Below are positions 54,742 to 63,739 of a DNA stretch of 64,000 nucleotides, in pieces. Within the stretch, counting starts at the first letter, position 1. Each line of letters begins with the position of its first letter. The translations under genes were made by a program, and so were the position numbers. The DNA comes from Alphaproteobacteria bacterium. GTDB taxonomy: Bacteria > Pseudomonadota > Alphaproteobacteria > Micavibrionales > UBA2020. The stretch covers positions 62,001-126,000 of the forward strand of contig JAICWS010000003.1 in NCBI GenBank assembly GCA_025934695.1, in the 5' to 3' direction. Under the pieces are notes generated by a model. The model saw only the letters and a list, made by a program, of their open reading frames with translations, made no database searches and was not told the origin of the DNA.

Positions 54742-56210
54742 GTTACGGCGATTTCTTCTTCGACGACGATTTCAATCGCCGGGCCTGGAAACAACCGACG
54801 CCCGAAGAAATCGCCAAACAGGAGGCCGAGCGACGGGCGCAGGCAACGCGCGAACTGCTCGAGGAAATGGACCATAAAGGCTCCCGCAGTCCGCGCGCCT
54901 ACATGGTCAGCGCGCTGCTGAAGGAGGGCGCGGACCCCGAAGCGCGCAGCGATTTCTGGCAGCGCACGCCGCTCGATGTCGCCGCCGGCTATCACGAAAC
55001 GGAGATCGTGAAAATTCTTGTCAAAGGCGGCGCGCGCTACGACGACTTCAATCCGTACGGCCATACGCCCTTCCAGACGGCTTGTGGCTATGGCTATCTC
55101 GAACTCGTCGAATATTTCATCGGCCTCGGCGTCGACGTGAACCGGCCCACGGCCGACGGCCAGACGCCGATTATTTTCGCCGCCGTGCCGGGTTGCCGGC
55201 TCGAGGCCATCCAGATACTGATTGCCGCGGGCTCGCGCATCGAGGGCGCGGACAGCAATGGCAAAAGCGTTTTCGACCATTGCCGCGAGGGCAAGGACGA
55301 TTACCGCAGCTGGGGCGGCACCTACAATTGGGCCGAACGCCGCAATGAGGGCGGCCGCAGCGGCCGCGCCGTCTATACCGAGCTGGAGCGCCTGCTGCTG
55401 GATGAATGGTTCGCGCAGTACATGAAACAGGGAAAGCCTCTGCTTGACAAAAAGTGGGCATCTACGGTGCTGAATGCGGCGGCGGCGCAGGGCGACGTCA
55501 AAATCGCTGCGGAGATGATCAGGGCCGGCGCCGATCCGAACATGCCGGATGCGAAGGGAACGCCCGCCTTATTGACCGCGACGCTGGCGGGCGATCTCGC
55601 CATGGTGGAATGCCTGGTCGCGGGGGGCGGCAATCTCAATCAGGCCGATCCGAAAGGCAATGTACCATTCAGCGCCGCGCTGGCGCGGGACGACAAGCTA
55701 CTTCCCGGCGTCATGCTCGCGCACGGCGTGGATGTGAATCTCGTGGATGCCGAAGGGACGCCGCCCCTGGTCGCCATGACGAAGAAGGGTGATGTCGCGA
55801 TGATGGAGCGCCTCATCGTCGCGGGTGCGGATATCAACAAGCCCGACAAGTTCGGGCACACGCCCCTCATGGCCGCCGTTTTGCCCTACAATGCGGCTGT
55901 CGTGAAGTTATTGCTGGACCTCGACGCGGAGGTGGAGCCCCAGACCAACAGCCATCAAACGGTGCTGAGTCTCGCCCGCAACGAGTTCGGCTGGAAGCGC
56001 GACATCGACGGGCGGCCAAGCGACGACGTTTACGCCGAGCTCAAGACCAAGCTCCAGGAAATGGCCATTCGGCAGGCGGCGGATCAGTTCCGGACCGGCC
56101 TGAAAAAGGACGCAAAGGCGGTGCCGAAAATTGCCTTGGGCAAAAGTAACAAACCCCCGCCCGCGCCCACCGCGCTGCGCCTTAAAAAACCCAAGGGGCC
56201 GCCAATTTAA
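54738..56210 (+). CDS. Large ankyrin-repeat protein with shared tail, second of pair
   Basis: 490 residues, translationally coupled (ATGA overlap) with the previous gene. About ten ankyrin repeats in two blocks (about 45-170 and 235-425), homologous in layout to the first, including the inserted SRSGRAVYTELERLLL-like region (corresponding to ARKVYTEMQLILEGG in the first). The C-terminus has two tail-like segments, KKDAKAVPKIALGKSNK and APTALRLKKPKGPPI. The pair arose by duplication. Lies inside the fab cluster. Confidence 0.9.
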   Translation: MSYGDFFFDDDFNRRAWKQPTPEEIAKQEAERRAQATRELLEEMDHKGSRSPRAYMVSALLKEGADPEARSDFWQRTPLDVAAGYHETEIVKILVKGGARYDDFNPYGHTPFQTACGYGYLELVEYFIGLGVDVNRPTADGQTPIIFAAVPGCRLEAIQILIAAGSRIEGADSNGKSVFDHCREGKDDYRSWGGTYNWAERRNEGGRSGRAVYTELERLLLDEWFAQYMKQGKPLLDKKWASTVLNAAAAQGDVKIAAEMIRAGADPNMPDAKGTPALLTATLAGDLAMVECLVAGGGNLNQADPKGNVPFSAALARDDKLLPGVMLAHGVDVNLVDAEGTPPLVAMTKKGDVAMMERLIVAGADINKPDKFGHTPLMAAVLPYNAAVVKLLLDLDAEVEPQTNSHQTVLSLARNEFGWKRDIDGRPSDDVYAELKTKLQEMAIRQAADQFRTGLKKDAKAVPKIALGKSNKPPPAPTALRLKKPKGPPI

Positions 56211-56432
56211 GTAACTGTTTTTGCTGTGGATTTAAGTCTTGGCGGGGTGGAAAAACATCGCCCCGCTGGATTTTTCTGGACCGCGTCCCATTTATTCTCA
56301 TCAGACCGGGACACTTTGCGATTATGGCAATGCCCACTTTGCGGTTTGCCAGCGCAAAAATTGTGTGATAATCAAACCCTCACACTAAAGATGAAGAAAC
56401 AAGTTTAACGTTAAACCGAACGAGGAAATTCA

Positions 56433-56675
56433 ATGAGCAACATCAACGAACGCGTCAAGAAGATCGTGGTAGAGCACCTCGGCGTCGACGGCGCTAAAGT
56501 CACCGACAACGCCAGCTTCATCGACGACCTGGGCGCAGACAGCCTGGATACCGTTGAGCTCGTGATGGCTTTCGAAGAGGAGTTCGGCATCGAAATTCCC
56601 GACGACGCGGCTGAAAAAATCCAGACCGTGAAAGACGCGATCGCTTTCATCCAGCAGAACGCGAAAGCCGCTTAA
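56433..56675 (+). CDS. acpP: Acyl carrier protein
   Basis: 80 residues, acidic, phosphopantetheine attached to Ser in [10 protein letters not shown] (near 37). Carries growing fatty acids. GAGGAAA precedes the ATG. Preceded by a 222-base gap that holds no convincing gene and followed by a terminator before fabF. Confidence 0.97.
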   Translation: MSNINERVKKIVVEHLGVDGAKVTDNASFIDDLGADSLDTVELVMAFEEEFGIEIPDDAAEKIQTVKDAIAFIQQNAKAA

Positions 56676-56704
56676 GCTACGGCTTAAGAGTGGCACCAGT
56701 TACA

Positions 56705-56743
56705 AATGGCCCCGGTTCTTGTTTTTCAAGGATTGGGGCCATT
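56705..56743 (+). terminator. Stem-loop between acpP and fabF
   Basis: AATGGCCCC / GGGGCCATT, 9-bp stem with a 21-base loop and TCTCTT after it. It may lower, not stop, read-through, giving the known excess of acpP over fabF. Confidence 0.65.
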
Positions 56744-56769
56744 CTCTTAAAAATCACAGTGGAGCTTGA

Positions 56770-58041
56770 ATGAGACGCGTCGTCGTCACCGGCATGGGCA
56801 TCGTGAGCCCGCTTGGACTTGGCCTCGATTACAACTGGCAGGCCATCACCGCCGGCAAATCGGGCCTGCGCAAGATCAAATCCTTCGATGCCTCCGACCT
56901 GCCCGCGCAGGTGGCCGGCGAAGTGCCGACGAAGTCCGAGACGGAAGACGGTCCCGGCTATCTCGACATCAACAAATACATCGAGCACAAAGAACAAAAG
57001 AAGATGGACCTCTTTATCCACTACGGCGTCGTCGCCGCGGCGGATGCGGTGGAGGATTCCGGCTGGAAGCCTGAAGATTACGAAAGCCAGTGCCGCACGG
57101 GCGTGCTGATCGGCTCGGGGATTGGCGGGCTCACGAATATCCAGGACACCTCGATCATGATGCAGGAGAAGGGCCCGCGGCGCATTTCTCCCTTCTTCAT
57201 CCCCTCGTCTCTCATCAACCTCATTTCGGGCCAGGTGTCGATCCGCTACGGTTTCAAGGGCCCGAACCATTCGGTCGTCACGGCCTGCGCGACGGGCAGC
57301 CATGCCATCGGCGACGCCGCGCGCCTGATCATGCTCGACGATGCCGACGTCATGGTGGCAGGCGGCGCGGAAGCGGCCATCTGCCGCGTCGGCGTGGGCG
57401 GTTTCGCCGCCTGTCGCGCGCTGTCGACAGGATATAATGACACGCCTGAAAAAGCCTCGCGCCCCTTCGACAAGGGGCGGGACGGCTTCGTCATCGCCGA
57501 AGGCGCTGGCGTGGTCGTGCTGGAAGAATATGAGCACGCGAAGAAGCGCGGCGCAAAAATTTACGCCGAAGTGGTCGGTTATGGGCTTTCCGGCGATGCC
57601 TACCATGTCACCTCGCCGTCCGAAGACGGCGATGGCGGCTTCCGCGCGATGAAGGCCGCGATCAAGCGCGCCGGCATCACGCCCGACCAGATCGACTATA
57701 TCAACGCGCATGGCACCTCGACGCCCCTCGGCGACGATATCGAGCTCACCGCCATCAAGCGCATGTTCGGCGACGCGATCAAGAAGGTCAGCATCTCCTC
57801 GACCAAATCCGCCATCGGCCACCTGCTGGGCGCGGCGGGCGCGGTCGAAGCCATCTTTTCGGCCATGGCGATCAAGACCGGCATCCTGCCGCCGACGCTC
57901 AACCTCGACGATCCGTCGGATGTCGCGGCCGGGATTGATCTCGTGCCGCACAAGGCGAAGCAGAAAACGGTCAATATCGCCCTGTCCAACTCGTTCGGCT
58001 TCGGCGGCACCAACGCCTGCCTGATCCTCCGGAAGGTCTGA
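56770..58041 (+). CDS. fabF: 3-oxoacyl-ACP synthase II
   Basis: Condensing enzyme, 423 residues. Active Cys in TACATGSHAIGD (near 172), His in NAHGTSTPLGD (near 313) and SIGHLLGAAG (near 348). Elongates acyl-ACP. GTGGAGC lies before the ATG; the stop overlaps the mltG start by one base (TGATG). Confidence 0.97.
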   Translation: MRRVVVTGMGIVSPLGLGLDYNWQAITAGKSGLRKIKSFDASDLPAQVAGEVPTKSETEDGPGYLDINKYIEHKEQKKMDLFIHYGVVAAADAVEDSGWKPEDYESQCRTGVLIGSGIGGLTNIQDTSIMMQEKGPRRISPFFIPSSLINLISGQVSIRYGFKGPNHSVVTACATGSHAIGDAARLIMLDDADVMVAGGAEAAICRVGVGGFAACRALSTGYNDTPEKASRPFDKGRDGFVIAEGAGVVVLEEYEHAKKRGAKIYAEVVGYGLSGDAYHVTSPSEDGDGGFRAMKAAIKRAGITPDQIDYINAHGTSTPLGDDIELTAIKRMFGDAIKKVSISSTKSAIGHLLGAAGAVEAIFSAMAIKTGILPPTLNLDDPSDVAAGIDLVPHKAKQKTVNIALSNSFGFGGTNACLILRKV

Positions 58042-59012
58042 TGCGCCTGCGCCATGCCGCCATGATCCTGCTTGCCGCGGCGTTACTGGGCGCTTTTGCC
58101 TTTTACGGCTGGCTGCAGGCTTCCCTCTCGGCGGCCGGACCGCTGCAAAAAGCGGCGATCGTCTATATCGAACCCGGCAGCGGCACCAAGAAAATATCCA
58201 CGACATTGCAGCAAGCGGGCGCAATCGACTCGCCCGGGCTCTTCGCCTATGGCGCCAAGCGCATGGGCGGCATCCTGCACGCGGGCGAATACCAGGTCCC
58301 GGCCAATGCCTCGATCGAGGCGATCATCGAGCTGCTGCAATCGGGCAAGACCTACCAGCGTCATGTGACGGTGCCCGAAGGGCTGACCTCATCCGAAATC
58401 GCGGACATCGTGAATAATGCCGAAGTGATGACCGGCAAGATCGACGTCGTCCCAGCGGAAGGTTCGCTCCTGCCGCAGACCTATAACTATACGCGCGGCG
58501 ATACGCGCACCTCCGTCATCGACCGCATGAGCAATGCGATGAAGACGACGCTGGACGAGCTGTGGGCCAAGCGCTCCCCCGACGTGAAGGTCAAGACGCC
58601 GGAAGAAGCCGTCGTGCTGGCCTCCATCGTCGAAAAGGAAACCGCGCTGCCGACCGAGCGGCCGCGCGTGGCTGGCGTGTTCTATAACCGCCTGCGCATG
58701 GGCATGCCACTGCAATCCGACCCGACCGTGATCTACGCCCTGACCGAAGGCAAGGAAAAGCTGGGCCGGCTGCTGACGCGTTCGGACCTCGAGACCAATT
58801 CTCCTTACAACACCTATACCAACGCAGGCCTGCCGCCCGGCCCCATTGCGAACCCGGGCCGCGCCTCGCTGGAAGCGGTGCTGAACCCAGAGCACAACGA
58901 TTATTTCTATTTCGTCGCCAACGGCACCGGCGGCCATTCCTTCGCCAAAACGCTTGACGAGCACCAGCGCAACGTCCTCAAGTGGCGCGAGCTGGAGCAG
59001 CAGGGGAAATAA
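58041..59012 (+). CDS. mltG: Endolytic transglycosylase MltG
   Basis: 323 residues. N-terminal membrane helix (about 7-25), LysM-like domain and YceG catalytic domain with the Glu in ASIVEKET (near 195) and the QSDPTVIYAL and TNAGLPPGPIANPG motifs. Cleaves nascent glycan strands. Normal; classic fabF-mltG coupling. Confidence 0.95.
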   Translation: MRLRHAAMILLAAALLGAFAFYGWLQASLSAAGPLQKAAIVYIEPGSGTKKISTTLQQAGAIDSPGLFAYGAKRMGGILHAGEYQVPANASIEAIIELLQSGKTYQRHVTVPEGLTSSEIADIVNNAEVMTGKIDVVPAEGSLLPQTYNYTRGDTRTSVIDRMSNAMKTTLDELWAKRSPDVKVKTPEEAVVLASIVEKETALPTERPRVAGVFYNRLRMGMPLQSDPTVIYALTEGKEKLGRLLTRSDLETNSPYNTYTNAGLPPGPIANPGRASLEAVLNPEHNDYFYFVANGTGGHSFAKTLDEHQRNVLKWRELEQQGK

Positions 59013-59036
59013 TTTCCCGCATTTTCAAAATCTGGA

Positions 59037-59603
59037 TTAGCGGCTGAGGCCGAAGAACTTCTTTTTTTTCGGCGGCGGCTCGCCGGGCTTTTTAAGCTGC
59101 AGCGGCTTTTTCACCGCCACCTTGTTTTCAGTGCCGTCGTGGAAGGCCTTGCCGACGGCGTCATTGAACGCTTTCTTCAGCGCTTCTTTGGCGCGCGCGG
59201 CTTCTTCCTTGGCCCATTGCATGGCGCGCGCGTAGGCCGGCGTCTTTCTGTATTCGCGGTCGTCCATTTCCTTGCGCACGTCGGCCTTTTTCTTTTCGGC
59301 GGCGCTGAAAACCTTGTTGTAGATATTCGCCCAGCCCACGGCGCAGCCGACGAGGCCGACGGCCCAGATGGCGGGACCCGAGACCATGCCGCCCAGCAGC
59401 AGCGGCAGATTGCCGGTTGCCATGCCCAGTCCCCACAGTCCCTTCATGGTGTACCAGCCGGCGGCGAACAACGCGACCGCGATGCCATGGTTGACGTGCG
59501 TACTGTTACGCTCCAGCCAGGACTGCGTATCATTGGCCTTCTTCAGGTCCTTGATCAGTTCGCCATCCGTCTTCTGGTCGAGTGGTTTCGGCTTCAAAAT
59601 CAT
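59037..59603 (-). CDS. Two-TM tail-family membrane protein D
   Basis: 188 residues. LDQKTDGELIKDLKKANDT (near 8-25) matches the D/E-A-E-L motif of the 19.6-21.2 kb paralogues. Two or three hydrophobic helices (about 38-95), then a Lys/Ala-rich helix FNDAVGKAF, and the tail NKVAVKKPLQLKKPGEPP followed by KKKKFF. It is a fourth copy of that family, 38 kb away, alone. ATG 59603 is chosen because the upstream GTG would lie at the predicted transcript start. Confidence 0.78.
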   Translation of the reverse strand: MILKPKPLDQKTDGELIKDLKKANDTQSWLERNSTHVNHGIAVALFAAGWYTMKGLWGLGMATGNLPLLLGGMVSGPAIWAVGLVGCAVGWANIYNKVFSAAEKKKADVRKEMDDREYRKTPAYARAMQWAKEEAARAKEALKKAFNDAVGKAFHDGTENKVAVKKPLQLKKPGEPPPKKKKFFGLSR

Positions 59604-59637
59604 TGGATTAATACATCCCCTGCTGAAATCGCCGTTC

Positions 59638-59666
59638 ACTATATATCATTTTCCATATTATGTCAA
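59638..59666 (-). promoter_or_regulatory. Predicted promoter, TTGACATAA class
   Basis: Minus strand TTGACA (59666-59661) and TATAGT (59643-59638), 17 bases apart. Close to consensus and the clearest of the class. Confidence 0.75.
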
Positions 59667-59717
59667 ACATGAATTGCGGACTGGCCATAATCGACACCTC
59701 CGCCTATAGTCGCCGCC

Positions 59718-60629
59718 ATGATCGATAAACCTGATAATCCGGCGACAAGGGACAAAGACCTGTTCTTTGCGGCGATGCGGGGCGACGCGGCCGAGACGCA
59801 GCGCCTGCTGAAGAACGGCGGCAATGCGAATATGCGCCAGCCACGCACCGATTACGGGCAGGTGGTGACCGCGCTGTACGCCGCCGTCGACGCCGGGCAA
59901 TTCGAAACCGCGGCGCTGCTGATGAAACATGGCGCGAAACTGGATGCCGGCACGCCCGAAGGCCGCACGCCCCTGATGGCGGCAGTCATGCGCGGCGACG
60001 CGCGGCTGGCCGCCCATCTCATCGACGCGGGCGCGAAAACGTCTTTGCGCTACGGCCCCGAAACGCTGTTCGACATGGCCGAAAACTGCGCCAAACCGCG
60101 GGAGATGCTGCGCCTGCTGCTCGAAAAAGCGGATGCCGAAGCGCTGAATGACATGCTGCTGGATGCCGCGCGTGACGCGCGGCTCCTGCTGGTTGAAACG
60201 CTGCTGGCGCTGCAGGCGGACGTGCGGGCGACGGATCATACGGGCAATACCGCGCTGATCCTTGCGGCGCAGAACAACAAGAAACCCGCTGACGCCGCCG
60301 CGACCCTGCGCCTGCTGCTGCAACATGGCGCGGAACTGGAGGCGGAAAACGACCTGCGCGAGACCGCACTATGCGCCGCCATGATGCGGCGGCCGGTCCC
60401 GGAGGAATCCGTGCGTCTTCTGGTCGAAGCGGGCGCCGACATCACGCGCGACACGCTTGCGGGCATTCCCGTCTTTGAGGCGGCGCAACTGGCCGAGAAC
60501 GAAAAGCTCCTTCCCTTCTTCGAATCCGCCCGCAAACAGAACCTGCTGCGCGAGATGAAAAGACAGTTCGAAGGCACGGGCAATAAAATAACCGTACGCA
60601 AGCCTTTAAACCCGCGTCCGCCGCACTAA
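59718..60629 (+). CDS. Ankyrin-repeat protein with shared tail
   Basis: 303 residues, about seven ankyrin repeats from residue 14 onward (DLFFAAMRGDAAETQRLL, RTPLMAAVMRGDARLAAHLI, NTALILAAQNNKKPADAA in part). No signal peptide. The last residues EGTGNKITVRKPLNPRPPH carry the shared tail with RL replaced by N-PRP. Divergent from protein D; the promoter is unclear, with TATAGT at 59704-59709 as a possible -10. Confidence 0.87.
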   Translation: MIDKPDNPATRDKDLFFAAMRGDAAETQRLLKNGGNANMRQPRTDYGQVVTALYAAVDAGQFETAALLMKHGAKLDAGTPEGRTPLMAAVMRGDARLAAHLIDAGAKTSLRYGPETLFDMAENCAKPREMLRLLLEKADAEALNDMLLDAARDARLLLVETLLALQADVRATDHTGNTALILAAQNNKKPADAAATLRLLLQHGAELEAENDLRETALCAAMMRRPVPEESVRLLVEAGADITRDTLAGIPVFEAAQLAENEKLLPFFESARKQNLLREMKRQFEGTGNKITVRKPLNPRPPH

Positions 60630-60695
60630 ATCCCCGAAAATCAGCGGCTTGACCTGCTTACCCAAGTGTTAAGCCTTTTTTGCTAAGATGAAATC

Positions 60696-61307
60696 ATGGC
60701 GACAAAAAAAAGCATGGAAAGCACGCATATCGACCCCAATCTGCTCAAGGGGGATAGCCCGTTCCGGAATAATCTCCTGATCGCGATGCCGGGCATGATG
60801 GACGGGTTTTTCACGCGCAGCGTCGTCTATATCTGCGCCCACAGCTCGGCCGGCGCGATGGGCATCGTCATCAACCAGCGCCTGCCCGACGTGCAGTTCC
60901 ATGATCTTCTGTCACAGCTGCACCTGCCCAAATCGCAACTGGTGGTCGAGCCGATCGTGCATTTCGGCGGACCCGTCGAGACGGGGCGCGGCTTCGTGCT
61001 GCATTCGACGGATTTCATGCGCGAAGACACCGTGCGCATCAACGACAACATGTGCATCACCGGCACGATCGATATCCTGCGCGCCATCGCCGAGGGCAAA
61101 GGCCCGCACAACAGCATCTTCGCGCTGGGCTATGCGGGCTGGAGCGCGGGGCAGCTGGAAGCGGAGATGCAGGCCAATTCCTGGATCACCGCGCCCGCCG
61201 ACGAAGAGATCATTTTCAACACCGACATCGGCAAGAAGTGGGACAAGGCCATGGGCCGCCTTGGCATTAACCCCATCCTCCTCTCCCCCGATATCGGCCA
61301 CGCCTGA
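60696..61307 (+). CDS. yqgE: YqgE/AlgH family protein (UPF0301)
   Basis: 203 residues. LIAMPGMMDGFFTRSVVYI, GIVINQRLPDV and FGGPVETGRGFVLHS are family signatures. Conserved widely; role in transcriptional or redox control is not settled. A longer N-terminus of about 18 residues is normal for alphaproteobacteria. Alone in its transcript. Confidence 0.92.
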   Translation: MATKKSMESTHIDPNLLKGDSPFRNNLLIAMPGMMDGFFTRSVVYICAHSSAGAMGIVINQRLPDVQFHDLLSQLHLPKSQLVVEPIVHFGGPVETGRGFVLHSTDFMREDTVRINDNMCITGTIDILRAIAEGKGPHNSIFALGYAGWSAGQLEAEMQANSWITAPADEEIIFNTDIGKKWDKAMGRLGINPILLSPDIGHA

Positions 61308-61365
61308 CTTTTTCTGCACCTCCCTGTAATCCTGAAGAAATTCCGGACCTTCCTCTGCCCGTCAT

Positions 61366-61394
61366 TTGACGCAATTATGTAAAACAGTTAGAAT
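61366..61394 (+). promoter_or_regulatory. Predicted promoter for the Sel1-like gene
   Basis: TTGACG (61366-61371), 17 bases, TAGAAT (61389-61394). It puts the transcript start near 61402, which rules out the ATG-like start at 61366 and supports TTG 61423. Confidence 0.6.
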
Positions 61395-61422
61395 TGCTTC
61401 TAGGCGTTTAAGGGAGGATTTC

Positions 61423-62325
61423 TTGCTGAGCAAGGGACAGCTGACGGAAAAATTCAACCTGCGCGGTCGCCGCGTTGTCGGCGACATTCCCATCCATCCG
61501 GCGAACGATATCGATCCAGATGAAGTGGCGCGCTCCGCCCAGCGCGCACGGCTGGGTTTTTATGTCGTGCCCGATGCCGAGAAAAAAGAGCACGGCGGCA
61601 TGCTGGGCACCGTCTATCTTTACGACCGGAAACAATTGCAGCGGCAGCTCAATGAGAATAAGGAGATGCTGAGGAAGGCGGAATGGCCGGTGCGGTCCGA
61701 TGATTTCGTCCGCCGCCTGTCCTACGTCATCGCACCAGCGAATTCGGACCTCTATGCGTTTATTTCCCGCCTCCACGACGTGGAAGGCAAGCCCCATCTG
61801 TGGATGGCCGCCGACAATTCCGCCCAGGTCGCGCAGCAGCACTATGCCGCCGAAATGAGCAAGATGGTTTACCGCGCCCTGCAGGAGAACAACCGTGCCG
61901 GCGCGGAATGGGTGCGCAATGAAGCGCAAGCCGGCCATTTGGGCGCCATGTCCAGCGTCAGCCTGATGTACAGCCGCGGCAAGGGATTCAAACAGGATTA
62001 CGCCGAGGCGGCTTTCTGGGCAGGCGTTGAAACGCGAACCCTCATGCCCAGTTACCGCCGGATGATCGAGGAAGGCCATCCGGCCGTCAAAGATCTGATG
62101 GGTCCTGGCGTCAAGGCGTCGGACAGCGACGCGGCGATTTCTTCAGCCGTCGCGGCGCGCACTCAATTTCGTGACTTCGTGAAACTGCGCGATGACGCCA
62201 TGGCAAAGCTGAGGCCGGACGACAAACAGGCGGTCGAAAAGCGCATCGCCGAATGGCATGCGACGCCGGCCGTGAGCCAGTGGCAAAAGTCGTACACCAC
62301 AAAAAACGCCCCGCCGACACCTTAG
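61423..62325 (+). CDS. Sel1-like repeat protein, cytoplasmic
   Basis: 300 residues. TTG 61423 has AGGGAGG six bases upstream. A unique N-terminal region (about 1-150; KFNLRGRRVVGDIPIHP, ARLGFYVVPDAEKKEHGG) is followed by a Sel1 unit (NEAQAGHLGAMSSVSLMYSRGKGFKQD, about 182-212) and a helical end. No signal peptide, unlike the other two Sel1 proteins. Not recognised beyond the repeat. Followed by another promoter of the class and an ankyrin gene. Confidence 0.7.
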   Translation: MLSKGQLTEKFNLRGRRVVGDIPIHPANDIDPDEVARSAQRARLGFYVVPDAEKKEHGGMLGTVYLYDRKQLQRQLNENKEMLRKAEWPVRSDDFVRRLSYVIAPANSDLYAFISRLHDVEGKPHLWMAADNSAQVAQQHYAAEMSKMVYRALQENNRAGAEWVRNEAQAGHLGAMSSVSLMYSRGKGFKQDYAEAAFWAGVETRTLMPSYRRMIEEGHPAVKDLMGPGVKASDSDAAISSAVAARTQFRDFVKLRDDAMAKLRPDDKQAVEKRIAEWHATPAVSQWQKSYTTKNAPPTP

Positions 62326-62333
62326 AAAATTAT

Positions 62334-62362
62334 TTGACATAACCACAAGACAGGCGTATAGT
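62334..62362 (+). promoter_or_regulatory. Predicted promoter, TTGACATAA class
   Basis: TTGACA (62334-62339), 17 bases, TATAGT (62357-62362), 28 bases before the ankyrin gene's GTG. Confidence 0.72.
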
Positions 62363-62389
62363 CTTCAGATTATTCAAGGGGCTTTTCCA

Positions 62390-63088
62390 GTGACGCTCAC
62401 CGCCAAAATCAGCACCGCCTTCAAAAGGGCGCTCCATCCCGTGCAGTTCCGGAAGGACCGCGAGTGGTATCTGGGCGGCATGTGCAACAGCGCCTGGCCC
62501 TCGGTCAAGGAAGTGATCGCCAAATATCCCGATGCGGTGAACTGGCGCGACGAACAGGGCATGACCGCCCTGCACTGGGCCGCGACCTATCGCAGCGCGC
62601 CGATGATCGAGTACCTGCTGGACCATGGCGCGGACATCGAGGCCGCCGACAAGCAGGGGTTCCGCGCGCTCCATCATGCCGCCCAATGCGCGGGCGACGA
62701 TCCGACGGCACCCCTGCTGGCCCTCCTCGCCCGCGGCGCGCAAATCGACCCGCGCAACAACAACGGCACGACGCCCTTGCTGCATGCGGTGGTCCGCAAC
62801 AAACCCTGGAACGTGAAGGAACTCATCATCGCGGGTGCGAATGAAAACGCCGCCAACAACACCGGCAACACCCCGCTGATCGACGCCAAAAATTCCCGCT
62901 CAGGAGCGCCCGCCATCTACGCGGCAATAGAGGATGGCCGCCGCGAGCGCGAGCGCCGCACGGAAGAAGCGCGCTTGCAGGCGGAACACGAAGAGCGGCA
63001 GACCGCCATCCGCGAGGCGGTCGAGAGCATCGGCAACGGCGTTTCCGGCGATATGAAGCTTATGAAACCGTTCCGCCTAACGAAATAA
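62390..63088 (+). CDS. Ankyrin-repeat protein with shared tail
   Basis: 232 residues. Basic N-terminal 35 residues, then four ankyrin repeats (about 40-180; MTALHWAATYRSAPMIEYLL, FRALHHAAQCAGDDPTAPLL), a Glu/Arg-rich helix (about 185-210, coiled-coil-like), and the tail SGDMKLMKPFRLTK. GTG 62390 follows AAGGGG. Its final 29 bases, coding for the tail, overlap the 3' end of the convergent GNAT gene. Confidence 0.87.
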   Translation: MTLTAKISTAFKRALHPVQFRKDREWYLGGMCNSAWPSVKEVIAKYPDAVNWRDEQGMTALHWAATYRSAPMIEYLLDHGADIEAADKQGFRALHHAAQCAGDDPTAPLLALLARGAQIDPRNNNGTTPLLHAVVRNKPWNVKELIIAGANENAANNTGNTPLIDAKNSRSGAPAIYAAIEDGRRERERRTEEARLQAEHEERQTAIREAVESIGNGVSGDMKLMKPFRLTK

Positions 63089-63671
63089 ATTCGTCCGACA
63101 AAAGCGAGAAGATAAGATGATCGCGCCATTCGCCCGCGATCTTGAGATATTTGCGGCGGTAGCCTTCGAGCATGAAGCCGCAGTTGTTCAGCACGCGCTG
63201 GCTGGCGATATTCTCGGGCAGCGTGCCCGCCTCGACCCGGTGCAGCTTGATCGTGCGGAACGCGAACTGGCAGGCCAGCAGCACGGCCTCGGTCATGAAG
63301 CCCTGGCGCGTATGCGACTCGTCAAGCCAGTAGCCGGCGGTGACGCTTTGCGCGGCGCCGCGCACGACATTGTTGAGCGAGAGGCCGCCGATGAGCTCGT
63401 CGGTATCGTCGCGGAAAATGAAAAAGGCGTAGGCCCGGTCGTCCTTCCAGTCCTCCTGGTAGGTGGCCAGGCGATTGAGATAGCCTTCCCGGTCGATGTT
63501 CGCCATGGCGCGGGTGGGACTCCAGGGTTTCAGGAAGGCATGATTGCGCGTCTTGACCGCAATCCATTCCGCCCCGTCCCTTTTTTCAGGAGGACGGATG
63601 TAGACCCTTTCTCCGGCGATCGCCTGGAACGGCGGGACGGCCTGGTCGTTCTTGAAGAGCTTCAGCAGCAT
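63060..63671 (-). CDS. GNAT N-acetyltransferase (RimJ/RimL type)
   Basis: 203 residues. RPPEKRDGAEWIAVKTRNHAFL start, acetyl-CoA site near SHTRQGFMTEAVLLACQFAF (about 117-136), HRVEAGTLPENIASQRVLNNCGF with the terminal signature of ribosomal-protein N-acetyltransferases. Likely acetylates an N-terminus of S5 or L12 type substrates, by family. Overlaps the ankyrin gene by 29 bases at its end. Confidence 0.9.
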   Translation of the reverse strand: MLLKLFKNDQAVPPFQAIAGERVYIRPPEKRDGAEWIAVKTRNHAFLKPWSPTRAMANIDREGYLNRLATYQEDWKDDRAYAFFIFRDDTDELIGGLSLNNVVRGAAQSVTAGYWLDESHTRQGFMTEAVLLACQFAFRTIKLHRVEAGTLPENIASQRVLNNCGFMLEGYRRKYLKIAGEWRDHLIFSLLSDEFISLGGTVS

Positions 63672-63739
63672 TTCATTGCCTAAAAATAACTGTTTTTAGC
63701 GAGTATATTATCTATTATGAAGGAGAAAAGGATTGATTT

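Noticed and set aside
56226-56408. 60-codon frame upstream of acpP
   Set aside because: No ribosome site, odd composition, and the region is a normal place for the acpP leader. I cannot support it as a gene.
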